Source: Spirodela intermedia (Eukaryota > Streptophyta > Magnoliopsida > Alismatales > Araceae). From it: a stretch of 64,000 bases of DNA. A model generated the notes under the pieces. That model saw only the letters and a list, made by a program, of their open reading frames with translations. It was not told the origin of the DNA and searched no databases. Numbering within the stretch: the first letter of the stretch is position 1; each line of letters opens with the position of its first letter. A program made the translations under genes and the position numbers. Where the stretch lies: positions 3,008,501 through 3,072,500 of the forward strand of contig LR746275.1 of the NCBI GenBank assembly GCA_902729315.2, in the 5' to 3' direction. Shown here piece by piece: positions 47,831 through 59,219 of this stretch.

Positions 47831-50006
47831 GCATGTGTGCTGATAATTATAAATTAGTAGTTACATCTATACATCAATATCATATATATAGATGTTAATT
47901 AATAGGTAGATAATATAATTATACATGTGTTACCGACTCATTATGACATTCATAATATTTTATAACTTAAGTCTTAATACATATTATTTTATTTATATTA
48001 TGAGATTAACCTCACTTGACTTTTATAAAGTCAAGTGATGATTCTCTCATATTTTCTTGATAATTATTTGATTGTAAGGACTTAGGTGAACTCTTATTAT
48101 GAGTCAGAAGTAATGGAAGAAACCCAAGTCTTCAGCCCAAGAAAAAGCCTAAGTCTTATGGAGAAGGCCGATCTAATATGTTTATGGGCCCAAGAAAGTG
48201 CATTTCCTTGGCCTAGCCCATTAAGACTTAAAAGAGTTATCAAGAGATGAGATCTAGGTCACCCATCTTAAGGTGCCTTAAGATGAGATTAAGAAAAGTA
48301 TTAGAGCATTACTCTCATAAAAGAATATAGGTCATCTAATAAGAGAGTCAATTATTAATCATAATTGTCTATTGGAGTAGCCTAATTCTCGACACAATTA
48401 AGGCATCTTGCCCCCCTCTTGGTGGGTGCTTTTTGGCTCTCTCTCTAATAGTGGCTAATTGAAGGAAAAAAGAAAAAGGCCGGGTCAATGGCATTTTTGT
48501 GCCTAAGATCGACATGGAGAAAATACTACCTAGAGCGCATCAACATCGTCGCGAATTAAGCACTACTCTGCCTAGGACTGATGCATAATGAGGTATGTGC
48601 AAGATGTAGATTTGGGGTGTTCTTGTAATATTCTCCATAGATAGATTAACTCTTAGTTCAAACTAGTTTTACTATTTATTCTATCATTTCATTGCATTAG
48701 ATCCATTCTCTCTCCTTTGTCACACTTTTCATTTCTCTTGTCTTTACCCTTGTTAGAGTAATTTTACTTTTTACAATCTCAAGTATATATATATATACTA
48801 AATTAAAAAAAATCTTACTTTTATTACCCATGTTCCTTAAAGATTGACCTTACTTATCTTAAATAGAAGAGTGAGATTTTATAAATATTATTTATATGAA
48901 CTTAGTTGCATCATGATGATATATTTAACCTCTAAATCGAGTTCATCATGTGCCTCTTTTGACTTGGTGAAATAGTGAAACACCTCTTTGACACCAACTA
49001 TCATGTGATGCCTAATATGGGCTGGCCCCATTGGTGGGTCATATATCTCTTGATATTACATGCATGCTTTGTCCTCTAGGAATGACATTTTTCAGCCTGC
49101 ACTAAAGAAATTTGTTTGATGAGAAGAAAGTTGTTATTTCTAGTATGCTTTAAATTAAAGGGAGGAGATTCCAACGAGCATGGGAATTGAGCAAAGAGGA
49201 GCATCTTTAACTTTAAATGAAAAAAACTTTGGTCCAAGATGATGTGGAGTCAGTGCACTTTGGGCTCATGGATTGCATCTTAGTAACATTCCCTAAGAAT
49301 ATGATCAAGATTGATATATCAGTTCTTGTCATTTTATTTCAAATAGAGATCAGATTTCAACAGTGACATTGCATTTGTAATGAGATATTTTATTTTGCTT
49401 AGTTCAATTTATGTTGGGTGGCTTACCTACTATCTATCCTGTTAAGGTGATGTGTAGTCAAAATCTGTCTTGAAATACTAGAACTGTATTTTTCCTAGCT
49501 CATAAATGCATAGTTTTCTACTATTATTTAAGATTCTGGCATGGACACTTATGGTGGATAATCAACTGTCTATGCAACAGAAATCTGCTTATTAGCCAAC
49601 TTTATTAACAACTCTCCCCTTCTACGATTGGGATATGGTTTACAAAACTCTTTACACTAATGTGCAGGAACGGACACAAATCTATTCTCACTTGATGCAT
49701 TGGCTGTTTTCATTTTTTGTGTACTCTAATCATCCCATATTACTACGTGTCACTTCACACACAAGGGAGTAAATAAATTTATCTCTTGTATCTCTCTGCT
49801 ATCTACTTAACCCCTTTATTTTGTTGTGTTAGGGAAATCTGGACAAGGCATCACCAATGCTGGATATGTTCTTCTAATGTTCTTCTAATGTTCTACCACC
49901 TCTATGAGGGCAAGGCACGCTATTGCTCTTCTGCTTCTGCATATGCATGAATTTAGATTAATCTTTATGGTCTTAACATGGCATTTCCTCTTTTTTTTTG
50001 TTTCAG
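47831..50006. other. Unassigned; possible lost-gene introns
   Basis: AT-rich. 48080-48570 resembles decayed LTR sequence. A tandem TGTTCTTCTAA motif occurs at about 49866-49890. Sequence before the exon-like piece at 50007 is T-rich, as in an intron. Confidence 0.3.
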
Positions 50007-50301
50007 AGTCATAGAGAATTTGAGAGCGGATTAGTTGAACACTTTGGTGCTCTAGTTAAGATGCCTTTGCTTAAGCCAGATAGGTAACATTGCTCTCAAG
50101 CATTGTTCTGAATTAACTTTCAAGGTAGAACTATTTGACATGGTCACACCTATGAAAATAAAATAATTCTGGACTATGAAGGTCTATCCCCTATGATGAC
50201 TAATTAATTATTCTTTTATCCATGTATTGTTTTCTGTCAATACTAACAATTTCATGTGCTCATGACAGTAGTGCAGATGCTGCTCTATGGCAATTACTTA
50301 G
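50007..50301 (+). pseudogene. Two exon-like pieces of an unidentified gene
   Basis: 50007-50083 lies between TTTTTTTTTGTTTCAG and GTAACATTG and reads SHREFESGLVEHFGALVKMP in one frame. 50269-50301 follows a perfect TACTAAC branch-point sequence (50241-50247) and CATGACAG, and continues the phase as SADAALWQLL. The second piece ends CTTAG|ACTTT with no GT donor, and the frame then runs into stops. The gene therefore looks broken, or its next donor has mutated. I do not recognise the protein. Confidence 0.4.
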
Positions 50302-50456
50302 ACTTTATTTTCCCTTTTTATTATATTTTTCTTCGATTTTATGTTAAATGTGGAAACGAGAACATGTTTGTATCTAAGTTGTGTCCTAGCATGGCTCTAT
50401 CGCATTTTTCCTCCTTGACTGGTCCTTATCACTGCTTGAGGTGATAGGTAGATTGA

Positions 50457-50662
50457 ATGAGATCAACAGAAGAACTGTCCTTTTTTATTATTGTTGAAGA
50501 TGGAGAAAAAACTGTGTCACAAAGGACAAAGGAGAGAATGGCAGAAACTACCTCAAAATTCATTTAACTCTAACCCCCATTTATAGGGTGTAACAATACA
50601 CAACTTTTGGCAAAACACCCTCAACTAATTAACAATTTCTCAATGACCTAACACTTCCAACA
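50457..50662 (-). repeat. Possible short LTR
   Basis: On the minus strand it begins TGTTGGAAGTGTTAGG and ends ...TTGATCTCA (TG...CA, about 206 bp), with TATAAATGGGGG inside. No matching target duplication or second copy is found, so this is tentative. Confidence 0.35.
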
Positions 50663-51365
50663 ATTATTATTAAATGTATCAAATTATTTCTATTATCTGG
50701 AGCCTTTCCTGTGCATTTGAATTGGCATTATTGTCAGCAGTCCAAATCTCACTTCCCTCGGGATGTAAAATAACTATGTTCTTGGCTGCATAGTGTTCAA
50801 GATTGGGTGTACTTGATAAGTCTTCATTATCATGAGTTAATAATTAGTAAATAATATAGTTTTAGCCTTAACTCATGATAAATAGACTTATATTTGTGTT
50901 AAAGAATGATTTTTGGTTTTCAATTGATTAACGTGAATTTTTGGGTAATTATGTGATTTTATACGATTTTTACAGTCTTACTTTTGAGATAAATGAAGAA
51001 CAAGAAATAAAAATAAAAATATTGCAAAAATAGGGGGACCCGCCGGCCAGCCGTGCCTGCAAGCGGGTCGGAAGCACAGTCGGGGAGTAAATCGCGAGCA
51101 GGGGCTCGAGCGGCTTGGCTTGGGGACCGACAGGCACGCGTACGCCACTCCCCTTCCACATCACCGGTGGCCAGCCGGCTATGGGGCAAGGAGTGGTCAT
51201 ACACGCGAGAGAAGACACTTTGCTCACAAAGCTAACATTACTATATATTCGCCCGAAAAATCAGCGTACAACCGATGTGGGACTAAACCCCCGTCACACC
51301 TTCCTCAGAAGAGGCGGGCGACCCACACGGGTTCGAATCCTCCCAGAGTCAAAATTCATATATTT

Positions 51366-51785
51366 TTATCTGATTATCGCGACTTTCCTGCAGATCGCCG
51401 GTAAAAGATTAAGCAACGAGAATCGCTGGATCATCGGCGAAAATCTCGTCAACGCGATTCGCGGATCATTGCTACTAAAATTGCTGAACGATTCACGATA
51501 AAAGGATCGCGAATCCATCGAGTAAATCATCTCCGATTGATCGACGAACAAGCCGTCGTCGGGAAGAGGATGATCCGCCGGGAGACCAGTCGCCACCTCC
51601 TGAGAGCGTACCAGATGTGATGAAGAGCCTCCTCTTGCTGCGCAGACCTGAGGATGAAGCTCCCTGACACGCGCCCCACCTCCATCCAGCTCCTCTCTGT
51701 CGGGTGACAGCCGCCGGAGAGCCGCAAAGTCGCCGTTTTTCCGCTCCGCCAGGTGACAGCCGCCGGAGACGATTCGACGACCCAC
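51366..51785 (-). other. Antisense ORF shared by several TGATAAG-family copies
   Basis: 139 codons. Related frames occur in other copies at 56817-57176 (minus, 119 codons), 36544-36774 (minus) and 45722-45973 (plus, because that copy is inverted). Shared segments include SQEVAT..., DDGLFVDQSEM and SRSFYRESF. The frame is open in GC-rich copies and broken in old ones. No known domain, signal or membrane segment. Openness may simply reflect composition, so I do not call it a gene. Confidence 0.25.
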
Positions 51786-52084
51786 TTCATTGATCTCTAG
51801 ACTTCGCGAGAAGATCTAGAGATTGCCCACGTTGTCTTTGTCCAAGGAGAGCCTTTGAGGCCGTGGACACTGCACGACGATCCTCCCGAGCGCTCAGGAT
51901 TCCGGTGCATTGCTGACGCATCGCCGTCACGACGCCGGAACTCTGTTTTCCTGCTTTCAATTTAATTTACGCTTTATTTAGTGATACTTTTTGTGATTTT
52001 AATTTACCAAACTATACTTCGTTATATTAAGATTCTTCCAGCTTTTACAGATCTTAATTTGATTAATTAAGTCGTCTGTAATCG

Positions 52085-52127
52085 CTTACGTAAGAATCAC
52101 CGGGCGGAACTCTGTTTCCGCCTGATT
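52085..52127. repeat. ACGT palindrome and hairpin conserved in the TGATAAG family
   Basis: CTTACGTAAG (52085-52094) is a perfect palindrome, also at 905, 3007, 37165, 57458 and 60696 even in old copies. Directly after it, AATCA-CCG-GGCGGAA, loop CTCTGT, TTCCGCC-TGATT gives a 12-bp stem with a 3-base bulge. Confidence 0.8.
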
Positions 52128-52428
52128 CGCGTTTGCCTGGCACTGACGTCATCCTGACGCCCGCACCCTTATTTCCTTTTTATTTCCTAGTATAAAATTC
52201 GTAAGAAAATCGTATTCATTGAGAAAAAATTCTGAATAATTACCAGATATTATATTACATCCCTGTGATCGACTTGGAAAATTACCGCTATTTTTGGAAT
52301 TTTTATTAAATTATAATTGATATATTTATTTAGAAATACTTCTAAATATCTAAAAATTCGTATTTTCTAGTTTTATAAATTTTATATTTGCGTGATTTAA
52401 TATACAATGACTGAGTCACGTCAGTACT

Positions 52429-53199
52429 CATCTGCATTCTTTCTTCTTTCGTTCTCTTTACTTGCTCAATTTGATATTTTAAGAGTCCTGTACCAGATTC
52501 TATCAAGTTTATCTTAGAAGAAGGTGTGTATCTTTACAAGCTCCATTCAAACAAGCATGGAAGGTAGCTTTACCCTTTCTCTCGTGCTAATATTGTTACT
52601 TGTGCTCGGGTAGCAGCATATTGTCACAAGGATTCATAGAGCATGCATCATCTCATATAAGAATTTAGGACTGTGAGTGTCCCTAGGACAGCTAACCAAC
52701 AATATTGTCACATAGAAGATGCTCATCTGCTCATATCCTTTTGTTGAGGCCCTTTTTGATTTTGTCTTGGCATAATTCTCGACTGAGTGGTGGTAGAAGG
52801 TGGCTGAAAATATATGCATTTTCTTCAAACTTGCATGGTTGATTATTGAGCTCACTCAGCCTGCCTGCAGTGCCATAAACTGGTGAAAGAAAGCACCAGG
52901 GCAGTGACTTGTACAACTAGGGAGGCAGTCAGGCACGTAGACAAATAGATAGAGGCAGATCTTGACAAGTGAGTGCCCATGGTGGTGGTGTGGTTCAGGT
53001 CCCATTTGACAATGCCATCGAACAAGTTGTAGAGCAGCTGAAACCTGCTGTGAGGGGCGAGTATAGGCTGCCACCCATGCCTAGCACCAAGAAGAGGAAG
53101 TTTGGGAGCATCATCTTTGCCACCATCACCCTCCCCATGGCAAAGGTCACCCCTGCACTCTACAATTATGATTGTTTGAATATGATTCTTATATAATTA
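52429..53199. other. Unidentified fragment, possibly a lost exon
   Basis: Plus-strand 52969-53196 includes FDNAIEQVVEQLKPAVRGEY and a following basic stretch with KKRKFGS, which looks like real protein sequence. The start is not convincing and I do not recognise a family. On the minus strand, overlapping frames (52634-53074) are shadows or chance. The block ends at the inverted repeat 53200-53437. Confidence 0.3.
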
Positions 53200-53437
53200 A
53201 GAACCAAAATAATATGAATACAAAATTTACTAAATTTTCATTATCCAAATAATAAAAAATAAAAGTAAAAAAAGCATAATCAAATTTACCAAATTGAGCT
53301 TGATTTTGCCTTGCCTTTTGCTTCCTACAAGACAATACTCAAATCACTAGGCATGATATACTATCAATCTAACCCAAATCAGCTAGGCACCAAATAAAGG
53401 CCCATACTAGTTGATTCAGCTGGTCAAACTCAAGTCA
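53200..53437 (-). repeat. Inverted repeat partner of 47525-47830
   Basis: Reverse complement of the left partner, ending ...CTCAAGTCAAGGGG at the start of a TGATAAG-family copy. Together the pair encloses 47831-53199, including the exon-like pieces. Confidence 0.65.
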
Positions 53438-53442
53438 AGGGG

Positions 53443-54725
53443 TGACGTGACTTAGTCATTATATAATAAATCACGTAAATTTAAATATTTATAAAGCTAA
53501 AAAATACTAATTTGTTAAATATTTAAAAGTATTTAAAAATAAATATCAATTATAATTTAGTAAAATTTTTAAAAATAGTGAGAATTTTCAAGTCAATCAT
53601 AGGGATATAATATATTATCAGGTAATATTTTAGAATTTTTAACAAAGAATATATTTTTTTATGATTTTTAGACTAAATAGTGAAAATAAAATATATTAAA
53701 AATTTACGAAAAAGTTAAATAAGAGTGCGGGCATTAGGATGATGTCACTGCCCTGACGAACATGAATCAAGTAGAAATAGAGTTCCACTCAATGATTCTT
53801 ATGTAAGCAATTCTAGCTAATTTAATTGATTAAATTAAGATTTGTAAAATCTAGAAAAATTATAATTAAATGAAGAAGATTTTTAAAACTTTAAATCACA
53901 CAAAATATCAATAAATTAAGTTAAAAATAAGTAGAAAGAAAGAAAAAGAAAGTTATAGCCTCGTGATAGTGATTCTCAGAAGTCTATGTATTTGAAAAGA
54001 TTATTGAAAGAGATTCATAATTTCAAAGGCTCTCTTTGGACATGGACCACCTAAGTATTCATTAGATCTCCTTTCAAAGTCTAGAAAATGATGATAAAAA
54101 TTTAAACTAGTTAAAAATAATAAAATAAAATTCAAGCATCGTGTTGGAGATGTATTGAAATCTTGAGCATTTAGGAGGACTATCGTACAATGTCCATGGC
54201 CTTAAAGGCTTTCCTTAAACACGAATGATATAAGCAATCTTTAGATCTTCTTGTGAAGTCTAGAAATGAATGAAGTAGGTTGATGAATCATCTCTAACAA
54301 TTGTCACCTAGCAAAGCAAAAAAATAGTGACTTTGCGGACCTTTGATAACTATCACTTAATAAAAATAAGTTGGATGGATGGGAGGCATGTTTTATAAAG
54401 CTTTATCCTCAGGTCCATGTAGCAACAAGAGACTCTTTATCACATCTGGTATGCTCTCAAGAGGTAGCGACTCATCTCTCAAAGAATTGTCCTCTTCTAG
54501 ACGATGACTTATTTGTTGATTAATTACAGATGATTTATTTAATGAATTTGTGATTCTTTTATCTAAAATTATTTGACAATTTTAGCAATGATGGTCCACA
54601 AACCGTATTGACCATATTTTCACCAAAGATTTTATGATGGCATAATTGTTGATGACAATCTGTAACAAATCATGATTTAATTAGACAAAAATATGAGTTT
54701 TGACTCTAATGAGATTCAAATCCTC
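53443..54725 (-). repeat. TGATAAG-family copy (doubled-segment subfamily), truncated
   Basis: Inverted, starts TGACGTGACTTAGTC. It carries the doubled segment of about 190 bp (about 53950-54130 and 54130-54260), as do the copies at 33125, 35740 and 55240. It is interrupted at the B-box-like region by the copy beginning at 54731, and its remaining end is not clearly present. Confidence 0.7.
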
Positions 54726-54730
54726 GTCGA

Positions 54731-55615
54731 TGATGTGAACTAGTTGTTGTATAATAAATCATGTAAATTTAAAATTTATAAAATTAGAAAATACTAATTT
54801 TTTGATTTTTAGAAATATTTTATGAAAAATGAATTAATTATAATTGGATTAAAGGTTCTAAAAATAGTGGAGAATTTCTAGATCAATCACATGGATGTAA
54901 GATAATACTAGATAATATTTCAATTTTTAAAAAAAGAATACAATTTTTTTATAATTTTTAAACTAAATAATTAATATAAAATATATTTAAAAAATCACAA
55001 AAAAGGAAAATAAAAGGTTGGACATCAATATGACATCAACATTTTGACAAACATGAATCAGACAGAAATAGAGTTCCACCCAATGATTCTTAGGTTCACG
55101 ACTATAGATAATTTAATGAGTCAAATTAAGTTCTGTAAAAATCAGAAGAATCATAATTTAATGAAAAAGAGTTTCAAATCTTGAAATCACAAAAAGTATC
55201 AATAAATTAAGCAAATATTAAGTTGAAAATAGAGAAGACAAAGTTTTAGCCTCGTGACAACAACCACCAGAATTTTGTGCTCGAGTTGATTATTGTGTGA
55301 TGCCTTCAACCTCAAGAGCTCTCCTTGGACATGGATGATTTGGGCATTCACTAGATCTTCTTTTGAAGTTTAAAAAATAATGGTAAAATTTAAACTAGTT
55401 AAAAAAGGTAAAATAGAGTTCCGATGTTATGGCGACGATGTATTAATGATGTGTTAAAATCCTAAGCATTCGAGAGGATTGTCATGCAATGCCTATAGTT
55501 TCAAAGGCTCTTCTTAAACAAATACTATGTAGACAATCTCTAGATCTTCTTGTGAAGTCTAGAAACCAATAAAGTGGGTCGTCAAATCATCTCTAGTGAC
55601 TATCACCTAGTGGAA
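54731..55615 (-). repeat. TGATAAG-family copy, truncated, inserted in another
   Basis: Inverted, starts TGATGTGAACTAGTTGTTG at 54731 directly inside the preceding copy. It carries the doubled segment (about 55240-55560) and stops at GACTATCACCTAGTGG, about half way through the unit. Confidence 0.65.
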
Positions 55616-55689
55616 TATTACTAATGAGGTTAAACTAAAATACCTATTATTTATAAGAACAAGATACCCTCAATACCTATTTTACTGAT

Positions 55690-55973
55690 GAGGGTTTGAA
55701 TCCTATTAGAGTCAAAACTCATATTTTTATCTAATTAAATTACAATTTTCTTCAAGATTACCAGCAAAAGGTTAAGCCACTAGAATCACTCAACTATCGA
55801 CAAAAATCTCATCAACACGATTCGTAGAGCATTATTACTAAAATTGTTGAATGAATATGGATAAAAAGATCACAAATCCATCAAGTAAATCATTTTCAAT
55901 TAATCAGCAAACAAGTCATCATTAGGAAGAGGACAATTCACTAAGAGATGAGTCACCACCTCCTAATGTGTTG
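55690..55973 (+). repeat. Central fragment of a forward TGATAAG-family copy
   Basis: From GAGGGTTTGAATCC (B-box variant) to GAGTCACCACCTCCTAA, aligning with about 51326-51605 of the reference copy. Both ends are truncated. Confidence 0.6.
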
Positions 55974-56196
55974 AACTCACATTGACGAGCAAGGCTACCA
56001 CCTTCTCTCTCCTCAATGCAACTGGTAAAAACATTAAGCTCATCACAACTAATTACATTTTTAATGGTCATTTCTTCAAATAGTCTATACCTTGTATGGA
56101 ATGCGAAAAGAATTTTGTCAATAATATTCTATTAGTGACAAAATATAAGAAAAGTTAAGCTTGATAAACTTTGTTACATTCAATATCAATCCTAAC
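55974..56196. other. No gene recognised
   Basis: Short host sequence into which the 56202 copy inserted; AT-rich. Confidence 0.3.
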
Positions 56197-56201
56197 ATAT
56201 T

Positions 56202-57822
56202 TGATAAGTCTTCATTATCATGAGTTAATAATTAGTAAATAATATAGTTTTAGCCTTAACTCATGATAAATAGACTTATATTTATGTTAAAGTATGAAAA
56301 GTGGTTTTCAATTGATTAATGTGATTTTTTAGGTAATTATGTGATTTTACAGAAATTTATATGATTTTTATAGTCTTTCTTTTGAGATAAATGAAGAAAA
56401 AGAAATAAAAAATAAAAATAAGACAAAATGAGGGGGACCCACCAGTTAGCCGGGCCCGCAACTGGGTCGGAAGCTCAATCGGGGAGTAGCCGCGAGTAGG
56501 GGCTCGAGTAACTTGGACTGATAGGGGCACGTGTATGCCACTCCCCTTTCACGTCACCAGTGGCCAGCCGATTGTGGGGCAAGGAGTGGCCATACACACG
56601 CGAGAAAGGGACTTGTTTACACATGTAACATTACTATATATTCGCCCGAAAATTTGGCACACAACCGATGTGGGACTAAACCCACATCACGTTCCTCATA
56701 AAGCGTGGGAAATCGGCATAGGTTTGAATCCTCCTAGAGCCAAAATTCATATTTTTTTATCTGATTATCACGACTTTCTTGCAGATTGCCAATGAAGGAT
56801 TAAGCAACCAGAATTGCTAGATCATCGATGAAAATCTCATCAACACAATTTGCAGAGCATTGTTACTAAAATTACTGAATGATTTGCGATAAAAAGATCG
56901 CAAATCTATCGAGTAAACCATCTCTGATTGATCGACGAACAAGCCGTCGTCGGGAAGAGGATGATCTACTAAGAGACGAGTCACCACCTCTTGAGAGTGT
57001 ACTAGATGTGATGAAGAGCCTCTTCTTGTTGTGCGGACCTGAGGATGAAACTCCTTGACACACGCCCCACCTCCATCCAGCTCCTCTCCATTGAGTGACA
57101 GTTGTTGGAGAACCGTAAAGTCGCCGTTTTTTTGTTTTGTCAAGTGATAGCTGTCGGAGATGATTCGATGACCCATTTTATTGATCTATAGACTTCGCAA
57201 GGAGATCTAGAGATTGCCCATGTCGTCTTTGTCCAAGAAAAGCCTTCAAGGCTGCAGACACTACATGATGATCCTCCCGAATGCTTAGAATTCCAGTGCA
57301 TCGCTGACGCATTGCTGTTGCGACATCGGAACTCTATTTTCTTACTTTCAACTTAATTTTTGTTACATTTAGTGATAATTTGTTGATTTTAAATTTACCA
57401 ATATATACTTTATTTTATTACATGTCTTAATTTCATCAATTAAATTGTCTTTAATTGCTTACGTAAGAACCGTCGGGCAGAACTCTATTTCTGTTCGATT
57501 CGCGTTTGCCAGGTGTTGACATCATCCTAATGTCTGCACCCTTATTTTCTTTTTCTGTAAATTTTAAATATATTTTCTTTTCATTTCATAATTTAAAATT
57601 CATAAAAAATATTATTCTTTACAGAAAATTCTAAATAGTTACTAGATATTATATTACATTCTTGTGATCGACTTGGAAAATTACCGCTATTTTTGAAAGT
57701 TTTATTAAATTATAATTGAAACATTTGTTTAGAAATACTTCTAAATATCTGAAAAATTATATTTTCTAGTTTTTTAAATTTTAAATTTACGTGATTTACT
57801 ATACAACAACTAAGTCACGTCA
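56202..57822 (+). repeat. TGATAAG-family copy, full length with target duplication
   Basis: TGATAAGTCTTCATTATC ... CAACTAAGTCACGTCA, 1621 bp, flanked by exact ATATT duplications (56197-56201 and 57823-57827). Intermediate in decay. The hairpin at 56881-56906 carries a matched pair of changes that keeps all ten base pairs. Confidence 0.92.
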
Positions 57823-57827
57823 ATATT

Positions 57828-58009
57828 CATATACCATTGTGAATTGAATGCCAAAAATGAAGTTAAAATTATGTTAATTTATCATTATCATGTTATCAAA
57901 AATTACAACAGTTAGATATTTTAGCTTCTTTATGTTGATTGGTCCATAAACTCCATAATTTCCTAAATAATATATTGAACCCTTATTAAATTATTAGAAT
58001 ATACAAAGA
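57828..58009. other. No gene recognised
   Basis: AT-rich host sequence. Confidence 0.3.
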
Positions 58010-58741
58010 ACCAAATTACATTGGTTTAGGCCAGTCATATTGACTTACTGCCATGGAGTCTCTAAGACAAGAAATAGAGTGCTGGGAACCAATGTTCTTC
58101 CTACCTCTCAATAGCTCCAAGAGCAGCAATGCAAAGATAAAGACATCTGAATAGAGGCTGAAGAAGGCCTGCCATTGTGTAATTAGGGAACATTTACTAA
58201 CAGATTTATAAGCATCGCATACAAAAGTTGTAGAGGTCGTACTCACTATGTGTCCACAGCCCATTGGAGCTCACTAAGTTTTCACTCGATGTGAAGATCC
58301 TTGGTAAACCATAGTCAGATATCTTGTGGTTCATCTCAGTTTTTAGAAGGATACTAATCACCTTAATACCTTAGTGGATGATAGTCACCCTTGGAGTAAT
58401 GTGCAGTGGAAAGGCCCTTGAGCTACTCCTTCAATTATCTACATACGTCTACCTAACTCTAGCTATGAAGCCCTTTCTAGATCTACCCACATGTGTATAC
58501 AATATTTGTTTATGAGACAAGTTGCTAAATTCAAGCTACCTAAAAGACAGTGGTGAGGTTGAATGACCAATGAAGAAGAAATTTAAACTCTTGTTGACCA
58601 TGTACTTGTAGATGAGTAGCTTCTCTTCTCCTTGAATTCTAAAACACAAGAGTCTTACAAAATTCATGTTGAAGCTTAGTAATTAGATAAATCAGTCTTG
58701 AACTCTTCCAGCCCTTGCCCTAATTGTTCAGATGGCATCTT
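58010..58741 (-). pseudogene. Receptor-like serine/threonine kinase domain, broken
   Basis: Minus strand, 5' to 3': GLEEFKTDLSN (58741-58700), then FRIQGEEKLLIYKYMVNKSL, VTIIH.GIK in place of the catalytic HRDLK (with a stop), MNHKISDYGLPRIF in place of the DFG segment, and in the ORF 58016-58264 FSLYSDVFIFALLLLELLRG followed by RKN, which matches the SDVFSFGVLLLE signature of subdomain IX. These blocks and their order identify a plant RLK of the S-domain or DUF26/LRK type. No extracellular or membrane part is nearby. Stops and frameshifts are frequent and the catalytic residues are lost, so it is dead. Confidence 0.8.
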
Positions 58742-59219
58742 CATGTCTTTTTCCCATCCATCAGGAAATTTTCCCTTTGAATGTCAATCAAAACACAAGA
58801 TAAAAAAAGTCAGCTGGAATGAACATAGAAGACGTCATTGACAGACAAAGATTATATAGGAGGTTTTGATTATTGCATTGTCGTGTCATCATGCAAATAT
58901 GAAGGAGAAGATGTAGTTGTCATCTACATATCCTATGGGTCATCTGGGAATTATAGTTGTCATCTTCTAGACCCTGTCGATTGAAAAGATGTAGTTGAGC
59001 AAAGAAATTCACCATCTTGGAATTTGATTAAAGTATTTTCATGGGCAACTTACCAAAGAAAGATGAACACATGCGAATCGAAAAAGATATTGGTCCATGG
59101 TGTTGTGGAGAAGATTCATACTCTGCAAACTATATAGTTGGACTAGTTGCCCGTAAATGCAAATATATAGTTTTTTGCCATTATCGTGATTCTCTTAGAG
59201 CCCCATCACCCTCATCCAA
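58742..59219. other. No gene recognised
   Basis: Between the kinase relic and the Copia relic. The 62-codon frame at 59041-59229 has no known motif; it may be decayed gag/protease linker of the following Copia relic. Confidence 0.3.

Larger units (their letters stand above)
50814..52423 (+). repeat. TGATAAG-family reference copy, complete
   Basis: TGATAAGTCTTCATTATC ... GACTGAGTCACGTCA, 1610 bp, flanked by exact GTACT duplications (50809-50813 and 52424-52428). GC-rich and the best-preserved copy with target duplications. Internal landmarks: GGTTCGAATCC (51330-51340), hairpin (about 51486-51511, one A.C mismatch), two GGGTGACAGCCGCCGGAGA motifs (about 51703 and 51752), CTTACGTAAG (52085-52094), a second hairpin (52095-52127), TGACGTCATCCTGACG (about 52143-52158). 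TG...CA ends plus 5-bp duplications indicate a solo LTR; no gag or pol is present. Confidence 0.93.

Noticed and set aside
53438-53442. AGGGG before the 53443 copy taken as a target duplication
   Set aside because: The other end of that copy is missing, so it cannot be tested. The match to the AGGGG at 39134 is probably coincidence.
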